This document shows, one piece after another, positions 54,060 through 64,000 of a stretch of 64,000 bases of DNA. The stretch covers positions 92,447,343 to 92,511,342 of the forward strand of contig CP136065.1 in assembly GCA_032622095.1 (NCBI GenBank), read 5' to 3'. Origin of the DNA: Siphonodentalium dalli (lineage: Eukaryota > Mollusca > Scaphopoda > Gadilida > Siphonodentaliidae). The notes under the pieces were generated by a model that made no database searches, was not told where the DNA came from, and was given only the letters and a program-made list of their open reading frames with translations. The position numbers and the translations under genes are program-made. Positions within the stretch are counted from its first letter, which is position 1; each line of letters starts with the position of its first letter.

Positions 54060-55740
54060 TAGACATTTTTACTCGCTCGATCGTCTCCGGTCGGTGTCAT
54101 TAACCCGCAAATGCCGATACTGGCTAAGAGAACCCGGGTGGCTTCGTGTGGTTTCGGACATTATATTTTGATGATGGAGTTAGTACAATACCACCCGAGT
54201 GTGACATCCGAATATTGACTCGTGACATGTCCACGGCCGGTGTTGTTAACCCCTCATATCCCGGTAAAATACCATATAAACGAAAATAGCATGGGGCAGG
54301 CCGGGCGCCCCCATGGGCCCGTGAACACCATATATAGAAGTTATAGGGTAGCGACACACCCCATGAGGTCAACCTAGAACAATTTTACTCGTTCGTTCGT
54401 CTCCGGCCGGTGTTATTAACACCGCAAATGTCGATATTGGCTAAGAGAGCCCGGGTGTCTTCGTGTGGTTTCGGACAGAATATTTTGATGACGCGCGTTA
54501 GTACTATACCACCTGAGTGTGACATCCAAATATTGACTTGATGACGCGTCCACCGCCGAAGTAATTAAGTGGGAATGTTTGTGAAGATGGTTTGCCCAAA
54601 CGCGACTTATGTAGCAATGTGATGTTTGTTTAGAAGACACCAGGTCTCTCCCGGGCTCTCATAGCCAATATTTCCATTGCCGCTGATTTGTGGGGTTAAA
54701 AACACCGACCGGAGAAGATCGAGCGAGTAAAAGTTTCTAGGTTGCCCTCAGGTGGTATTCTCTACCTTATAACGTCAAGATATAGTGTCCGCGGGCCAAA
54801 GGGGACGTCCGGGCTCTCCCAGGATTTTTGTGTGTATACGGTATTTTACCGGATTTTGAGGGGTTAATGACATAGGTGGTGGACGCGTCAACGAGTCAAT
54901 ATTTGGATGTCACACTCAGGTGAAAGTGTACTACCGCGCATCATCAAAATATTCTGTCCGAAACCACACGAAGACACCCGGGCTCTCTTAGCCAATATCG
55001 ACATTTGCGGGGTTAATAACACCGGCCGGAGACGAACGAACGAGTAAAATTGTTCTAGGTTGACCTCATGGGGTGTGTCGCTACCCTATAACTTCAATAT
55101 ATGGTGTCCACGGGCCCATGTGGGCGCCCGGTCTGCCCCATGCTCTTTTCGTTTATATGGTATTTTACCGGAATATGAGGGGTTAATAACACCGGCCGTG
55201 GACATGTCACGAGTCAATATTCGGATGTCACACTCAGGTGGTATTGTACTAACCCCATCATCAAAATATAATGTCCGAAACCACACGAAGACACCCGTGC
55301 TCTCTTGGCCAATATCCGCATTTCGGGGTTAATAACACCGGCCGGAGACGAGCGAGCGAGTAAAATATTCAAAGTTGCCCTCAGGTGGTATGCCGCTACC
55401 TTATAACGTCGATATATGGTGTCCACGGGCCCATGGGGGCGCCCGGGCGGTCCCGTGCTCTTTTTGTTTATACCGTATTTTGAGGGGTTAATAACACCGG
55501 CCATGGACGCGTCAGCTAGTCAATATTTGGATGTTACACTCAGGTTGTATTGTACTAACGCGCGTCATTAAAATATAATGTCCGAAACCACCCTGGCTCT
55601 CCTGGGCTCTCCTAGTCAATATCGGCAAGTGTGGGGTTAATAACACCGCCCGGAGACCAGCGAGCGAGTAAAATTTTCTTGGTTGCCCTCAGGTGGTATG
55701 TCGCTACCTTATAACAGATCTATATCATTTAAGTTGGCGA
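54060..55740. repeat. GC-rich satellite-like block with units in both orientations
   Basis: Units of roughly 330 bp contain TAACACCGGCCGGAGACGA, then a GAGTAAAAT segment, GGTGTCCACGGGCCCATG, TGAGGGGTTAATAACACC and ATGTCCGAAACCACACGAAG. Units up to about 54640 run on the minus strand; those from about 54650 run on the plus strand, giving a large palindromic arrangement. Open frames here are repeat text. Confidence 0.85.
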
Positions 55741-57419
55741 TCAATACATTCATCTGAGGGAGTTATGTTCATTTATTAAATAACGTATGGTCCTTTTTGG
55801 TGACAGCTTCCGATTTGGTGATACCAGGTACACGGGGGTGTTAAAATAGAATGAAAATCATTAGTACTCACCAGATATTGAATTATTCAAACAATTAAAA
55901 CCCAACACGAATCATGTATGTACGGAAACATTTGTGAAAGCATGTCCAATGAATCAGGCAAAATTTATTATTCAACAAACCTGTTCTAATCAAGAGTATT
56001 GCACGTGTGAACTGCGGTTATGTCACGATTTTTCGAGAATATTTCCATCCCAAAAGAACGACATAAATTTCTTGTATTCCATTCGAATTGAGCACGACGC
56101 ATAAAACCAACTGGGTCGCCAAAATGTCTGTGCTACTCGTCTGGTGCCGACTTGCTGCACGTCTGTAGCTCGACGCTGTTTTATTCGACGTGCACTGAAA
56201 ATGTTGTTGACTAAAATGTCTACTCAACACGTTGAGTGATTATTTGTTGAGCAGTTTGTATTCAGCGGTTGTGTAACGAGTACTCAACAAAGACACATCA
56301 GGATATCTGTTTCGGATTTAATCAACACGATGATTAACATATCTAGAAACAATAACTCAATTTAAAACACTGTGCATCTATAGTGGTGGTCATTTCGAGA
56401 TGTTTAATCTAGTTTTCAACATTATGTTTAGATCTATAATTGCAACATTAAGATGGGAGATGTTCGATAGGTATGTCAGAACTTCATAAAATATCACCTC
56501 ATTATTTTGGAAGCCGGTGTTCTGATTTCATCGACACAACAAACAGTCAAGACATATGAACCGTGTGAATCGAATTATATCACATACTAATTTAACATCT
56601 TCCAACAGACCGTTATCGGATATAACATCGACAATATCGGGAATTTAATAAATTTCCCGATATTTCCAATTCTGATTCGTTCGCCGATTCTGGATATATC
56701 ACCAGTTCAGTTTCGAAAAAATTTCCACCAAATATTCCCAGCCAACTAAGTCAACTGTTGAGCAAAATCAATCTAATCGGTTGTTGAGCGATTTCAGTTT
56801 CAGTGTGGAGTTAAAGTTTTACTCAACTCGTTGAGTAGAGTCAACGTTAAGTCAACGTTGCTTGATCCTTACACGACAATTTAGCATTAAATTGTGTCAG
56901 CGTCATAAGATAACAAGGCGGATATACAAGATGATGCAGCTGGTGATGAAATCGAAGATCAGTCGTTTGAACTTGAAGTCGAGTTAGCATAACTTCTATA
57001 CTTTAGCCAATCGTATACTTATGGATACGGATTTTGTGCACGATTGATCTGAACCGATTGTCAATTAGTATATCTGCCGCTTATATAATTTAGAATTTGG
57101 CGGCACTGCCAATGATACACAATGTCACCGTGAATGATGTGATTGTCTAATTTCAATAAATTGAATAATGTGGACTGCGAGTGGGTAGTACCCAGATTCT
57201 TGTTATGTGAGTTAAAAGGATGTTTAAAAAGTTTTTTTTATCTAACTTATGGTCAAGTCAACACATCCTCGCACAAATACGCACATAATGTAATTTTTTT
57301 GATTCTGAAATCAGCAGATAATGGAATCATACCCGTTATTTAGTTTTATGGCGCGGGCCAGTGGAAACACATGTTAAAAAGCGTACAGCTCAGGGTCCGA
57401 ATGGAATCTCTGGTTTAGA
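55741..57419. other. Sequence between repeat blocks
   Basis: Mostly AT-rich; rich in ACTCAAC/GTTGAGT words near 56220-56860. At 56914-56994 a short plus-strand open stretch reads DNKADIQDDAAGDEIEDQSF and stops 7 codons later. It could be a terminal acidic exon, but the acceptor is weak. Confidence 0.3.
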
Positions 57420-57608
57420 CTAGGTTTTATTCTAGACCTGGTTTTACTCTAGTTTAAACTAGGTTTTGTTAGAAGTAAAACTTGGTTTTATTGTAGTAAA
57501 ACTAGGTTTTACGGGACTAAAACTAAGTTTTAGTGTAGTTAAACCCAGTTTTGTGATAAACTCAGTTTTAGTTTTTGGAATTCGATCTCAATTAAAACTA
57601 GGTTTTAT
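57420..57608. repeat. AAAACTAGGTTTTA-type simple repeat
   Basis: About a dozen variants of TAAAACTAGGTTTTA, itself nearly palindromic, at irregular spacing. Lies just outside the left inverted repeat. Confidence 0.85.
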
Positions 57609-57800
57609 TGGCGAGATAAAGTTATGATAATATCGCTAATTGTTGGTGGTGAATTGGCGATATAACGATCAGGAGACGATTATCTATGTCTGATTTATCC
57701 GTACCATACGTCTCGTCCCGAAAATATACTTTTAAATATACTTTGAAAAAACATCAGTAAAACCACCCTACCCCAGGTTTTAATAAAACCTAGTTTGGTG
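57609..57800. repeat. Left arm of a large inverted repeat
   Basis: GATAAAGTTATGATAATATC, TGGTGGTGAATTGGCGATAT, CGAAAATATACTTTTAAATA and CCCCAGGTTTTAATAAAACC match the reverse complement of 63808-64000 with scattered substitutions. Confidence 0.88.
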
Positions 57801-58124
57801 GGTTTTATTTTTCGGTAGATTTTTTTCGCCCAGTATTGATGTTGTTTCTTCGCGTAAATTTCTTTTGAATTGGGGGAGGCGTTTATGCTCGGGCGTTTCT
57901 CACTCAATATCCATGTGCAATTTATGTACACACAGGAGAGTCTCTGTGGAATTCGGAGAGACGATGTCAATAACTTCTAACAAAATATATGCCAGTGTGA
58001 TGGATTATTTCTTGCTATATAGGTTTGTTTTTCAATTCGCTCGTTCGGATGTCGCTTTGGCGACTGAGAGCATGGAGGGATCGGACTGATCAGTTTGCCA
58101 CGTTAGACACGAACATGACTTTTG

Positions 58125-58600
58125 GAACTGATTCCTTATTCACAAAAATATCCCATTCGGTCAATTTGACGGCATGGGTTGGTGGCCCGCCCAAATACCT
58201 ACTAGAAACAACCCAGCCCTCACCGGGGGTGGGTACCACCATGAGCGTGAGAAAATGAAGTATGGACCATTTTCGATAACAGTAAGGATTTCGGCCAATT
58301 TGATGGTATGGGTGGGTGGCCCGCCCCAATTAACCCATAGAAACACCACACCCCTCACATCTGGGGGGGGGGGGTACCACCCGAGGGGGTGAACGTGGGA
58401 TATGGACCATTTTCTAGACTTGTAAGGGTTTCGGCCAATTTTACGGCATGGGTGGGTGGCCCGCCCAAATAATGTCCCATAGAAACAGTCTACCCCTCAA
58501 TCCGCGGGAACCACCCCTCGGGGTTAAAATGGGGTATGGACCTTTTTCGAGAACGGTAATGAATTCGGTCAATTTGACGGCAGAAGTGGGTAGCCCGACA
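58125..58600. repeat. About 130-bp tandem repeat, four units
   Basis: The unit carries TTCGGTCAATTTGACGGCAT, GGTGGCCCGCCCAAAT, a GAAACA...CCCCTCA segment, and GGTATGGACCATTTTCGA. Spacer G and C runs differ in length. Confidence 0.9.
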
Positions 58601-58609
58601 CATACCTTC

Positions 58610-60020
58610 AACAAAAATTAGACTGTCACATAATCAAAAACAGACTACATTCACACCTGAATTTAAAGACCTCATACATGTATATGGAACCACTGTAAAA
58701 TCAATAAATGCCATTGTGGGTTCTTTGCATAATGAAGAAATCAAATGTAAATGTGCTAATGTTGTGTATTTCAATTTACCAATGTATCATGATCATCTAA
58801 TCAGAACACTGGGAAGCTGACAGTGGAGCCCATGTTTACGGCCGAAAAATTGATATCCCAGCAAAATCCTCTCGATGAGACAGTACACGTTAATTCACAT
58901 ATTGTCTCTGTCCCCAATGGGGTATCAACTATCCGAGTGGAATGCTCTCTACAGGTACAGAAATATGACAAGTGGCAGAAGCAAAACAAAATGGATGGCC
59001 CATGATTACATATTTTATGTCAATATGTATGATGGTGTGCATCCTGATAAGTTGGCACAATCCTGGTGTAGTATTCTATACAAATCAATCACTCATGATT
59101 TGATATTGTTTTAAAGGCATGGATGCTCTTTGCAATAGGTTATTGTTTAGAAATAACAGTTATCAAATTTACAATGTACTTATGCTGTAAAGTTTTTCCA
59201 ATTCTGTGAAAATGTTCATTATGGTATAAACTGTTTTAACTCTTTAATTTTTGTAGAACAAGAACATCATTATATCCACACCAAGAGGAGCTAAGCTTGT
59301 CTCGATGATGAAATGTAATCTCCTCAATATGTCTCTCTGGAATATTTTCCTCGGACTATTTCCAGAGGGCACATTAATGCACTTATATAAAAAAATACAG
59401 AATCGTGATAGATAATCTGAAGAAAAAGAATCCCGACAGTGATCTTTGTTGTGATCATTGGGGGGTTGGGTGACATCACATCAAACGTCACACTGCCAGG
59501 AAATCAGACAAAATGTCCATTTTAAAGTTGAAGATTGGACGCTGATTTCTGCTAATGCAATAAGAACTATCAATGCATTAGCAGATATCAACGTCGAATT
59601 CAAATTTGCAAGTTTTTTTCAATGTTTTGAAGTTTCAAAATGTTCTCATTGAAAATGGCAGCCTGCGAGAACCTTTTTTCTAATCTGATGAGCTCAGAAT
59701 GCAACAGCCGCCTTTTGATGACACCATACGAGAAGTTAACACTCATATTGTGTTTTTGTGCGATACTGATCGTGTATCTCCCCTCAGGTGGGAATAGTTT
59801 GTCTAGAAGGAGAAAATGATGACTTGTGTCGGCCTGTCTCTTTGTTTCAGATCTTTTGTCAGTGTATCCACGTCTAAAGGGAGAAAATACTGTTGACAAA
59901 AAGAAACGCTTGGTGCTGACTTTACCAGAGTAGACTTTAAATGAGACAATTTTAGAAATTGGGAACACATCTGAAGAGACATGCTGGTGTTGTTCATTTG
60001 CCATGTTTCGTTGTTGCTGA
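58610..60020 (+). pseudogene. Duplicated segment copy 1 with broken reading frame
   Basis: Plus-strand fragments occur in the order INAIVGSLHNEEIKC, YFNLPMYHDH, a stop after TLGS, then WNALYRYRNMTSGRSKTKWM and DGVHPDKLAQSWCSILYKSI. DGVHPD recalls the catalytic Asp-His block of SGNH/GDSL hydrolases found in some transposons, but the match is one short motif. Further on, KNIIISTPRGAKLVSMM and FDDTIREVNTHIVFLCDTDR are also open briefly. No intact gene remains. Confidence 0.45.
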
Positions 60021-60085
60021 CATTGCATGTTGACACTCTAATGTCCAGAAGGGAACTCAGTTTATCCATGATAGAACCATGACAT

Positions 60086-60310
60086 GTGTGTGCCATGCAA
60101 TCATATGGAGCAAAATGGGCTCATCTCACTGAAGGTTTTTATGTTTTGACTGACAAACTGAAGTTGGATACTTGTGAGGCTCTGGCTGCTTATTTATGTA
60201 TTAGGGAAAATAGAACTATGTGTGCCGACGTACAACTCATTTGTCAAGTAGCATACTCTAAAAATGTGACACGATGGCGACATGCGCGTCAATTAACTGG
60301 TAATTGTTAG
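60086..60310 (+). CDS. Candidate small ORF between the duplicated segments
   Basis: 74 codons, MCAMQSYGAKWAHLTEGFYV through DKLKLDTCEALAAYLCIREN. Reads like protein, no recognised domain. Not duplicated in the second copy as far as I can see. Very uncertain. Confidence 0.2.
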   Translation: MCAMQSYGAKWAHLTEGFYVLTDKLKLDTCEALAAYLCIRENRTMCADVQLICQVAYSKNVTRWRHARQLTGNC

Positions 60311-60844
60311 TTCCTAAAATCAATGAAAAACTATTTAGTCTATTTGTGGCAGCAACAGAAAGATGCAAATCCTAATCAAAAGTAATAACACTGAATTAGA
60401 GCACATAGTTGATTTATTCCAAACCCATTTGTCGTGTTATTTCCACGGACGAATACCGAGACAAAATTATTGCGACTATCGAAGTGTTGTGGGTTAATGT
60501 GCTTATTCTCTGCAGAAAAAAAACGACCTTTAGAAAAACATAGAAGATATATACAAATGGTTGTGAATGTGAGTTATAATAACTGTGGTTATAATTAATG
60601 GACACAATAGGCTCGTAATACATGCATGTACATTGGCCCATATACGAGAGCATGATGCTGTCATACACCCGTAGGTATTTCTGGACTTAATATAGCTTAA
60701 TGAAAATTATTCTCCAATTCTAGAACTGCAGCATAATAATTGTGTCAAGTTCGAAGGGGGGGGGGGGGGGCTAAGCTGCGAGCCCCCTCAAGGCAAATAC
60801 CACCAAAGAAATGGCAACGTGGAATTTATAAATGGAATATTGGA

Positions 60845-62600
60845 GGCATCTGTGATATTACAACAAAAATTAGACTGTCCCATAATCACAAACAGACTAC
60901 ATTCACACCTGAATTTAAAGACCTTATATAGAACCACTATAAAATCAATAAATACCATTGTGGATTCTTTGCATAATGAAGAAATCAAATGTAAATTTGC
61001 TAATGTTGTGTATTCCAATTTACCAATGTATCATGATCATCTAACCAGAACACTGGGAAGCTGACAGTGGAGCCAATGTTTACGGCCGAAAAATTTATAT
61101 CGCGGCAAAAGCCTCTCGATGAGACAGAACAAGTTAATTCACAAATTGTCTGTCTGTGGAATGCTCTCTACAGGTACAGAAATATGACAAGTGGCAGAAG
61201 GAAAACAAAGAGGATGGCCCATGATTACGTATCTTATGTCAATATGTCTGATGGTGTGCATCCTGATAAGTTAACACAATCATGGTGTAGTCTTTTATAC
61301 AAATCAATCACTCATGATTTGATATCGTTTAAAGGCATGGTGGCCTTTGCTGTAGGTTATAGTTTAGAAATAACAATTATCAAATTTACAATGTAAAGCT
61401 GTAAAGTTTTTCCAATTCTGTGAAAATGTTCATTATGATATAAACTGTTTAATTTTTGTAGAACAAGAACATTATCATTGCATCCACATCAAGAGGAGCT
61501 TAGCTTGTCTCGATAATGAAATGTAATCGCCTCAATATAATGTCCCTCTGCAAAATTTTCCTCGTACTATTTCCAGGGGGCACATTAATGCACTTATATC
61601 AAGAATACAGAACCGTGACAGATAATCTCAAGAAAGAGAATCCTGACAGTGATCTTTGGGGTTTTGGGTGACATCACATCAAATGTCACAGTGCCAGGAA
61701 TTCTGACAAAATGTCCATTTTAAAGTTGAAGAATGGACGCTGCTTTTTTGCCACGGCATAAGAACTATAATGACCTTGATTTTGGGCAATCAAAAATCAT
61801 AAATGTGGCTTCAATTTGGAATTTTGCAAGAAAATATTACAATATAACTATATTTTAAAGTAATTATTTTACACATAACAATGTGCTTATGAGGTAAAGT
61901 TTTTCCAATTCTATGAACATGTTTAAACTCTTTAATTGTTGTAGAACAAGAACATTATCATTGCATCCACATCAAGAGGAGCTTAGCTTGTCTCGATGAT
62001 GAAATGTAATCTCCTCAATATAATGTTTCTCTGGAATATTTTCATCGGACTATTTCCTGAGGGCACATTAATGCACTTATATCAAGAATACAGAACTGCG
62101 ATAGATAATCTCAAGAAAAAGAATCCTGACTGATCTCTGTTGTGATGATTGTGGGTTTGGATGACATCACATCAAATGTCACACTGCCAGGAAATCAGAC
62201 AAAATGTCCATTTAAAGTTGAAGATTGTTTGTTAAATGTTTTGAAGTATCAAAATGTTCTCATTGAAAAGGGTAGCCTGCGATAACCTTTCTTCTAATCT
62301 AATGAGCTCTGAAGGCAGCAGCCGCCTTTTGAGGACACCATACGAGAAGTTAACACCCATATTGTATTTGTCCGCGATACTGATCGTGTATCTCCCCTCA
62401 GGTGGGAAAAGTTTGTCTAGAAGGAGAAAATGATGACTTGTGGAATGTAAACAAAAAACAAGAATGATTGTATATATATTATTAAAATCTCTACAATGGA
62501 GTGTATCCAGTCGACCCCTTCGCAGATACATGGTGTCAACCTGTCTCTTTGTTTCAGATCTTTTGTCAGTGTATCCAGCTACATGCACTTATATTCCAAC
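60845..62600 (+). pseudogene. Duplicated segment copies 2 and partial 3
   Basis: 60848-61395 matches 58613-59110, keeping the same TLGS-stop break and the DGVHPDKLTQSW block. 61375-61740 and 61830-62220 are two further copies of the 59160-59540 part, and 62235-62575 matches 59620-59880 with about 100 bp of extra sequence. Copy 1 has 25 bp (near 58911-58935) that copy 2 lacks. Confidence 0.6.
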
Positions 62601-63554
62601 AACCTATACTTGGGATAATAAAAAATTGGGCTTAAATTGGGAATTTTAGAACCTATTACTATAATTACTCGAATATTTTCCTCGGAGTATTTTCCCCAGG
62701 GAGCATATTCATGCACTTATATATCAAGAGTCCAGGGGTCAATACTATCAAGCGTTTTCTTTGTAAGAATCTACAATTGTTTGTAAGAAATAACAATTTA
62801 TCATTCCGCTAATACTATGAACCTACGATTACAAACATAAATCATTAATAGTACGTGTTCTTTGTATTTACAAATATCTCCCAATAACAAAGAATGTTCG
62901 AGTACTATGAAAGTTAATTGAAAGTAATAACGTTAAGGAACGTGATTAGAAGGTCTTCGTATTGTGTGTCCAACATAATTTTTCAGTTTTCGCACCCGTA
63001 ACCCGGATAATATACCCATCTATGATACGCAGGGACGTGGCGACAAGGGGTCGATTCACCACCTTGTAAAAATGTTTTTTTGTCAGCTGGAAATCTCAAG
63101 TACAACACACAGGGACGTCGCGACAAGGGGGGTTGGGTTATATTCTCGCCCCCAAACATTTATCAACACGTTCAACAGTAGGAAATTTGACACCTGAAAC
63201 AACATGAATTGGAAATTTGACAACAACACTATGTTGAACTTGTTCTCTTATTTTGTTTTTCCAACAATTTATTAGAGGGTATGTGTTTGTTTTAGGCAAA
63301 CATTTGCATATTTACCTCCTTTGGGCAAAGTTTGGATTGAAATGGCCTATATTTAGAAATTGTCAAACCTTAGGGGGTGTCAGCTTGGATGTGAGGTAGC
63401 AGTATGTGTTCCTTGTAACTACTAAAATTACCCAATTTATTGAAAGTTACAACGTTAATGAACTAGTATGAAATAGTATGTCTTTTCTTGTGTTAACTTC
63501 TTCCAGAAATACTGCCTTTTGGTATTTGGTTAGAGGCATTTCGGTGTTGTTGTC
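62601..63554. other. Inner right part of the inverted-repeat region
   Basis: Holds two CAGGGACGT family J ends (63030 and 63110) with inverted family J text to about 63330. The rest is unrecognised. Confidence 0.4.
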
Positions 63555-63821
63555 TTGATAAACTATAGTGATCAGGGGGTGTCCATCACAGTATCTATGA
63601 CAAATTTATACAAATTACGCGTGGTAAAGGACACGAATACGAAGATGCAAGCAGTTTTCACAAATGACTACAGCATAAATGCAGTGACGTGGCAAGATGC
63701 TTTCTTCGGTGCGCCAACGTCGATATCCAACTGTATCCCCACCCCTCAATCAGAAACGTCTATTTCTGTGAAATGTAATTGTTTACCTCGGTTGGCTTCC
63801 TCGGTTGGCCCACACAACTAG
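63555..63821 (+). CDS. Candidate ORF beside the right inverted-repeat arm
   Basis: 88 codons, including VSMTNLYKLRVVKDTNTKMQ and SINAVTWQDAFFGAPTSISN. Less AT-rich than its surroundings and ends 13 bases inside the start of the inverted repeat. No recognised domain. Could be the end of an element-borne gene or an exon. Confidence 0.25.
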   Translation: MINYSDQGVSITVSMTNLYKLRVVKDTNTKMQAVFTNDYSINAVTWQDAFFGAPTSISNCIPTPQSETSISVKCNCLPRLASSVGPHN

Positions 63822-64000
63822 ATTTTAGTAAAACCTGGGGTTGGGTGGTTTAACTTTGATGTTTTTTCAAAGTATATTTAATAGTATATTTTCGAGACAA
63901 GAAGTATGGTACGTATAAATCATATATGCAGAAGCTTATACGGATGATTATATAGCCAATTCACCACAAACAATTAGTAATATTACCATAACTTTATCAC
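63808..64000. repeat. Right arm of the large inverted repeat (cut by the window edge)
   Basis: Reverse complement of 57609-57800; includes AAAACCTGGGG, TTTTTTCAAAGTATATTTAA and AATTCACCACAAACAATTAG. Continues beyond 64000, so the true arm length is unknown. Confidence 0.88.

Noticed and set aside
54124-55504. Repeated ORFs with products like MTSWGVSLPYNF
   Set aside because: They follow the GC-rich satellite units and occur in both orientations; no sign of selection on protein.

Overview
The window is AT-rich nuclear DNA of an invertebrate animal. The evidence is split genes with GT/AG introns, two recognisable animal genes, tRNA-derived SINEs, Helitron-type elements, and many short non-autonomous DNA transposons. 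The repeat content recalls marine invertebrates such as molluscs, but I cannot name the species or phylum from sequence alone. There are no operons, rRNA genes or CRISPR loci.

Genes. (1) The first 11.4 kb carries a mu-crystallin/ketimine reductase (CRYM, ornithine cyclodeaminase superfamily) gene on the minus strand. I rebuilt six exons (11391-11225, 7481-7337, 5859-5797, 4991-4890, 2048-1871, 327-about 206). Phases match at all five introns inside the window and together they encode about 259 residues. The last roughly 50 residues lie beyond the left edge. (2) A complete, apparently single-coding-exon noggin-family secreted BMP antagonist lies at 39450-40253 on the plus strand. It keeps nine cysteines and has a long basic insertion inside the cysteine-knot domain, as in noggin-like proteins. 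A few other open stretches (8.3, 21.2, 24.5, 36.3, 48.5 kb) are only low-confidence candidates.

Repeats. Nearly everything else is repeats, often nested. Several unrelated-looking short DNA-transposon families share TTAA-type ends (TTAAAG...CTTTAA). There are palindromic hairpin elements, including one near-perfect 217-bp palindrome at 22759-22975. A probable Helentron/HINE element lies at about 28944-29953, and its pre-insertion state can be inferred from a related copy at 43.1-43.3 kb. A head-to-tail row of Helitron-like units with hairpin-CTAG ends lies at 49240-51564, one of them split by a 540-bp hAT-like insertion with a target duplication. Other features are a 5'-truncated non-LTR retrotransposon tail (31.7-32.0 kb), a small retroposed insert with flanking duplications (30.2 kb), minisatellites (10.1, 26.2, 38.6, 58.1 kb), and a GC-rich satellite-like block whose units occur in both orientations (54.06-55.74 kb).

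Right end. At 57.6-64 kb, diverged inverted repeats of at least 190 bp enclose about 6 kb. Inside is a minisatellite and a 1.4-kb segment present in two to three diverged copies, each with the same broken reading frame. This looks like a large unclassified inverted-repeat element and is the best candidate here for something not yet described.
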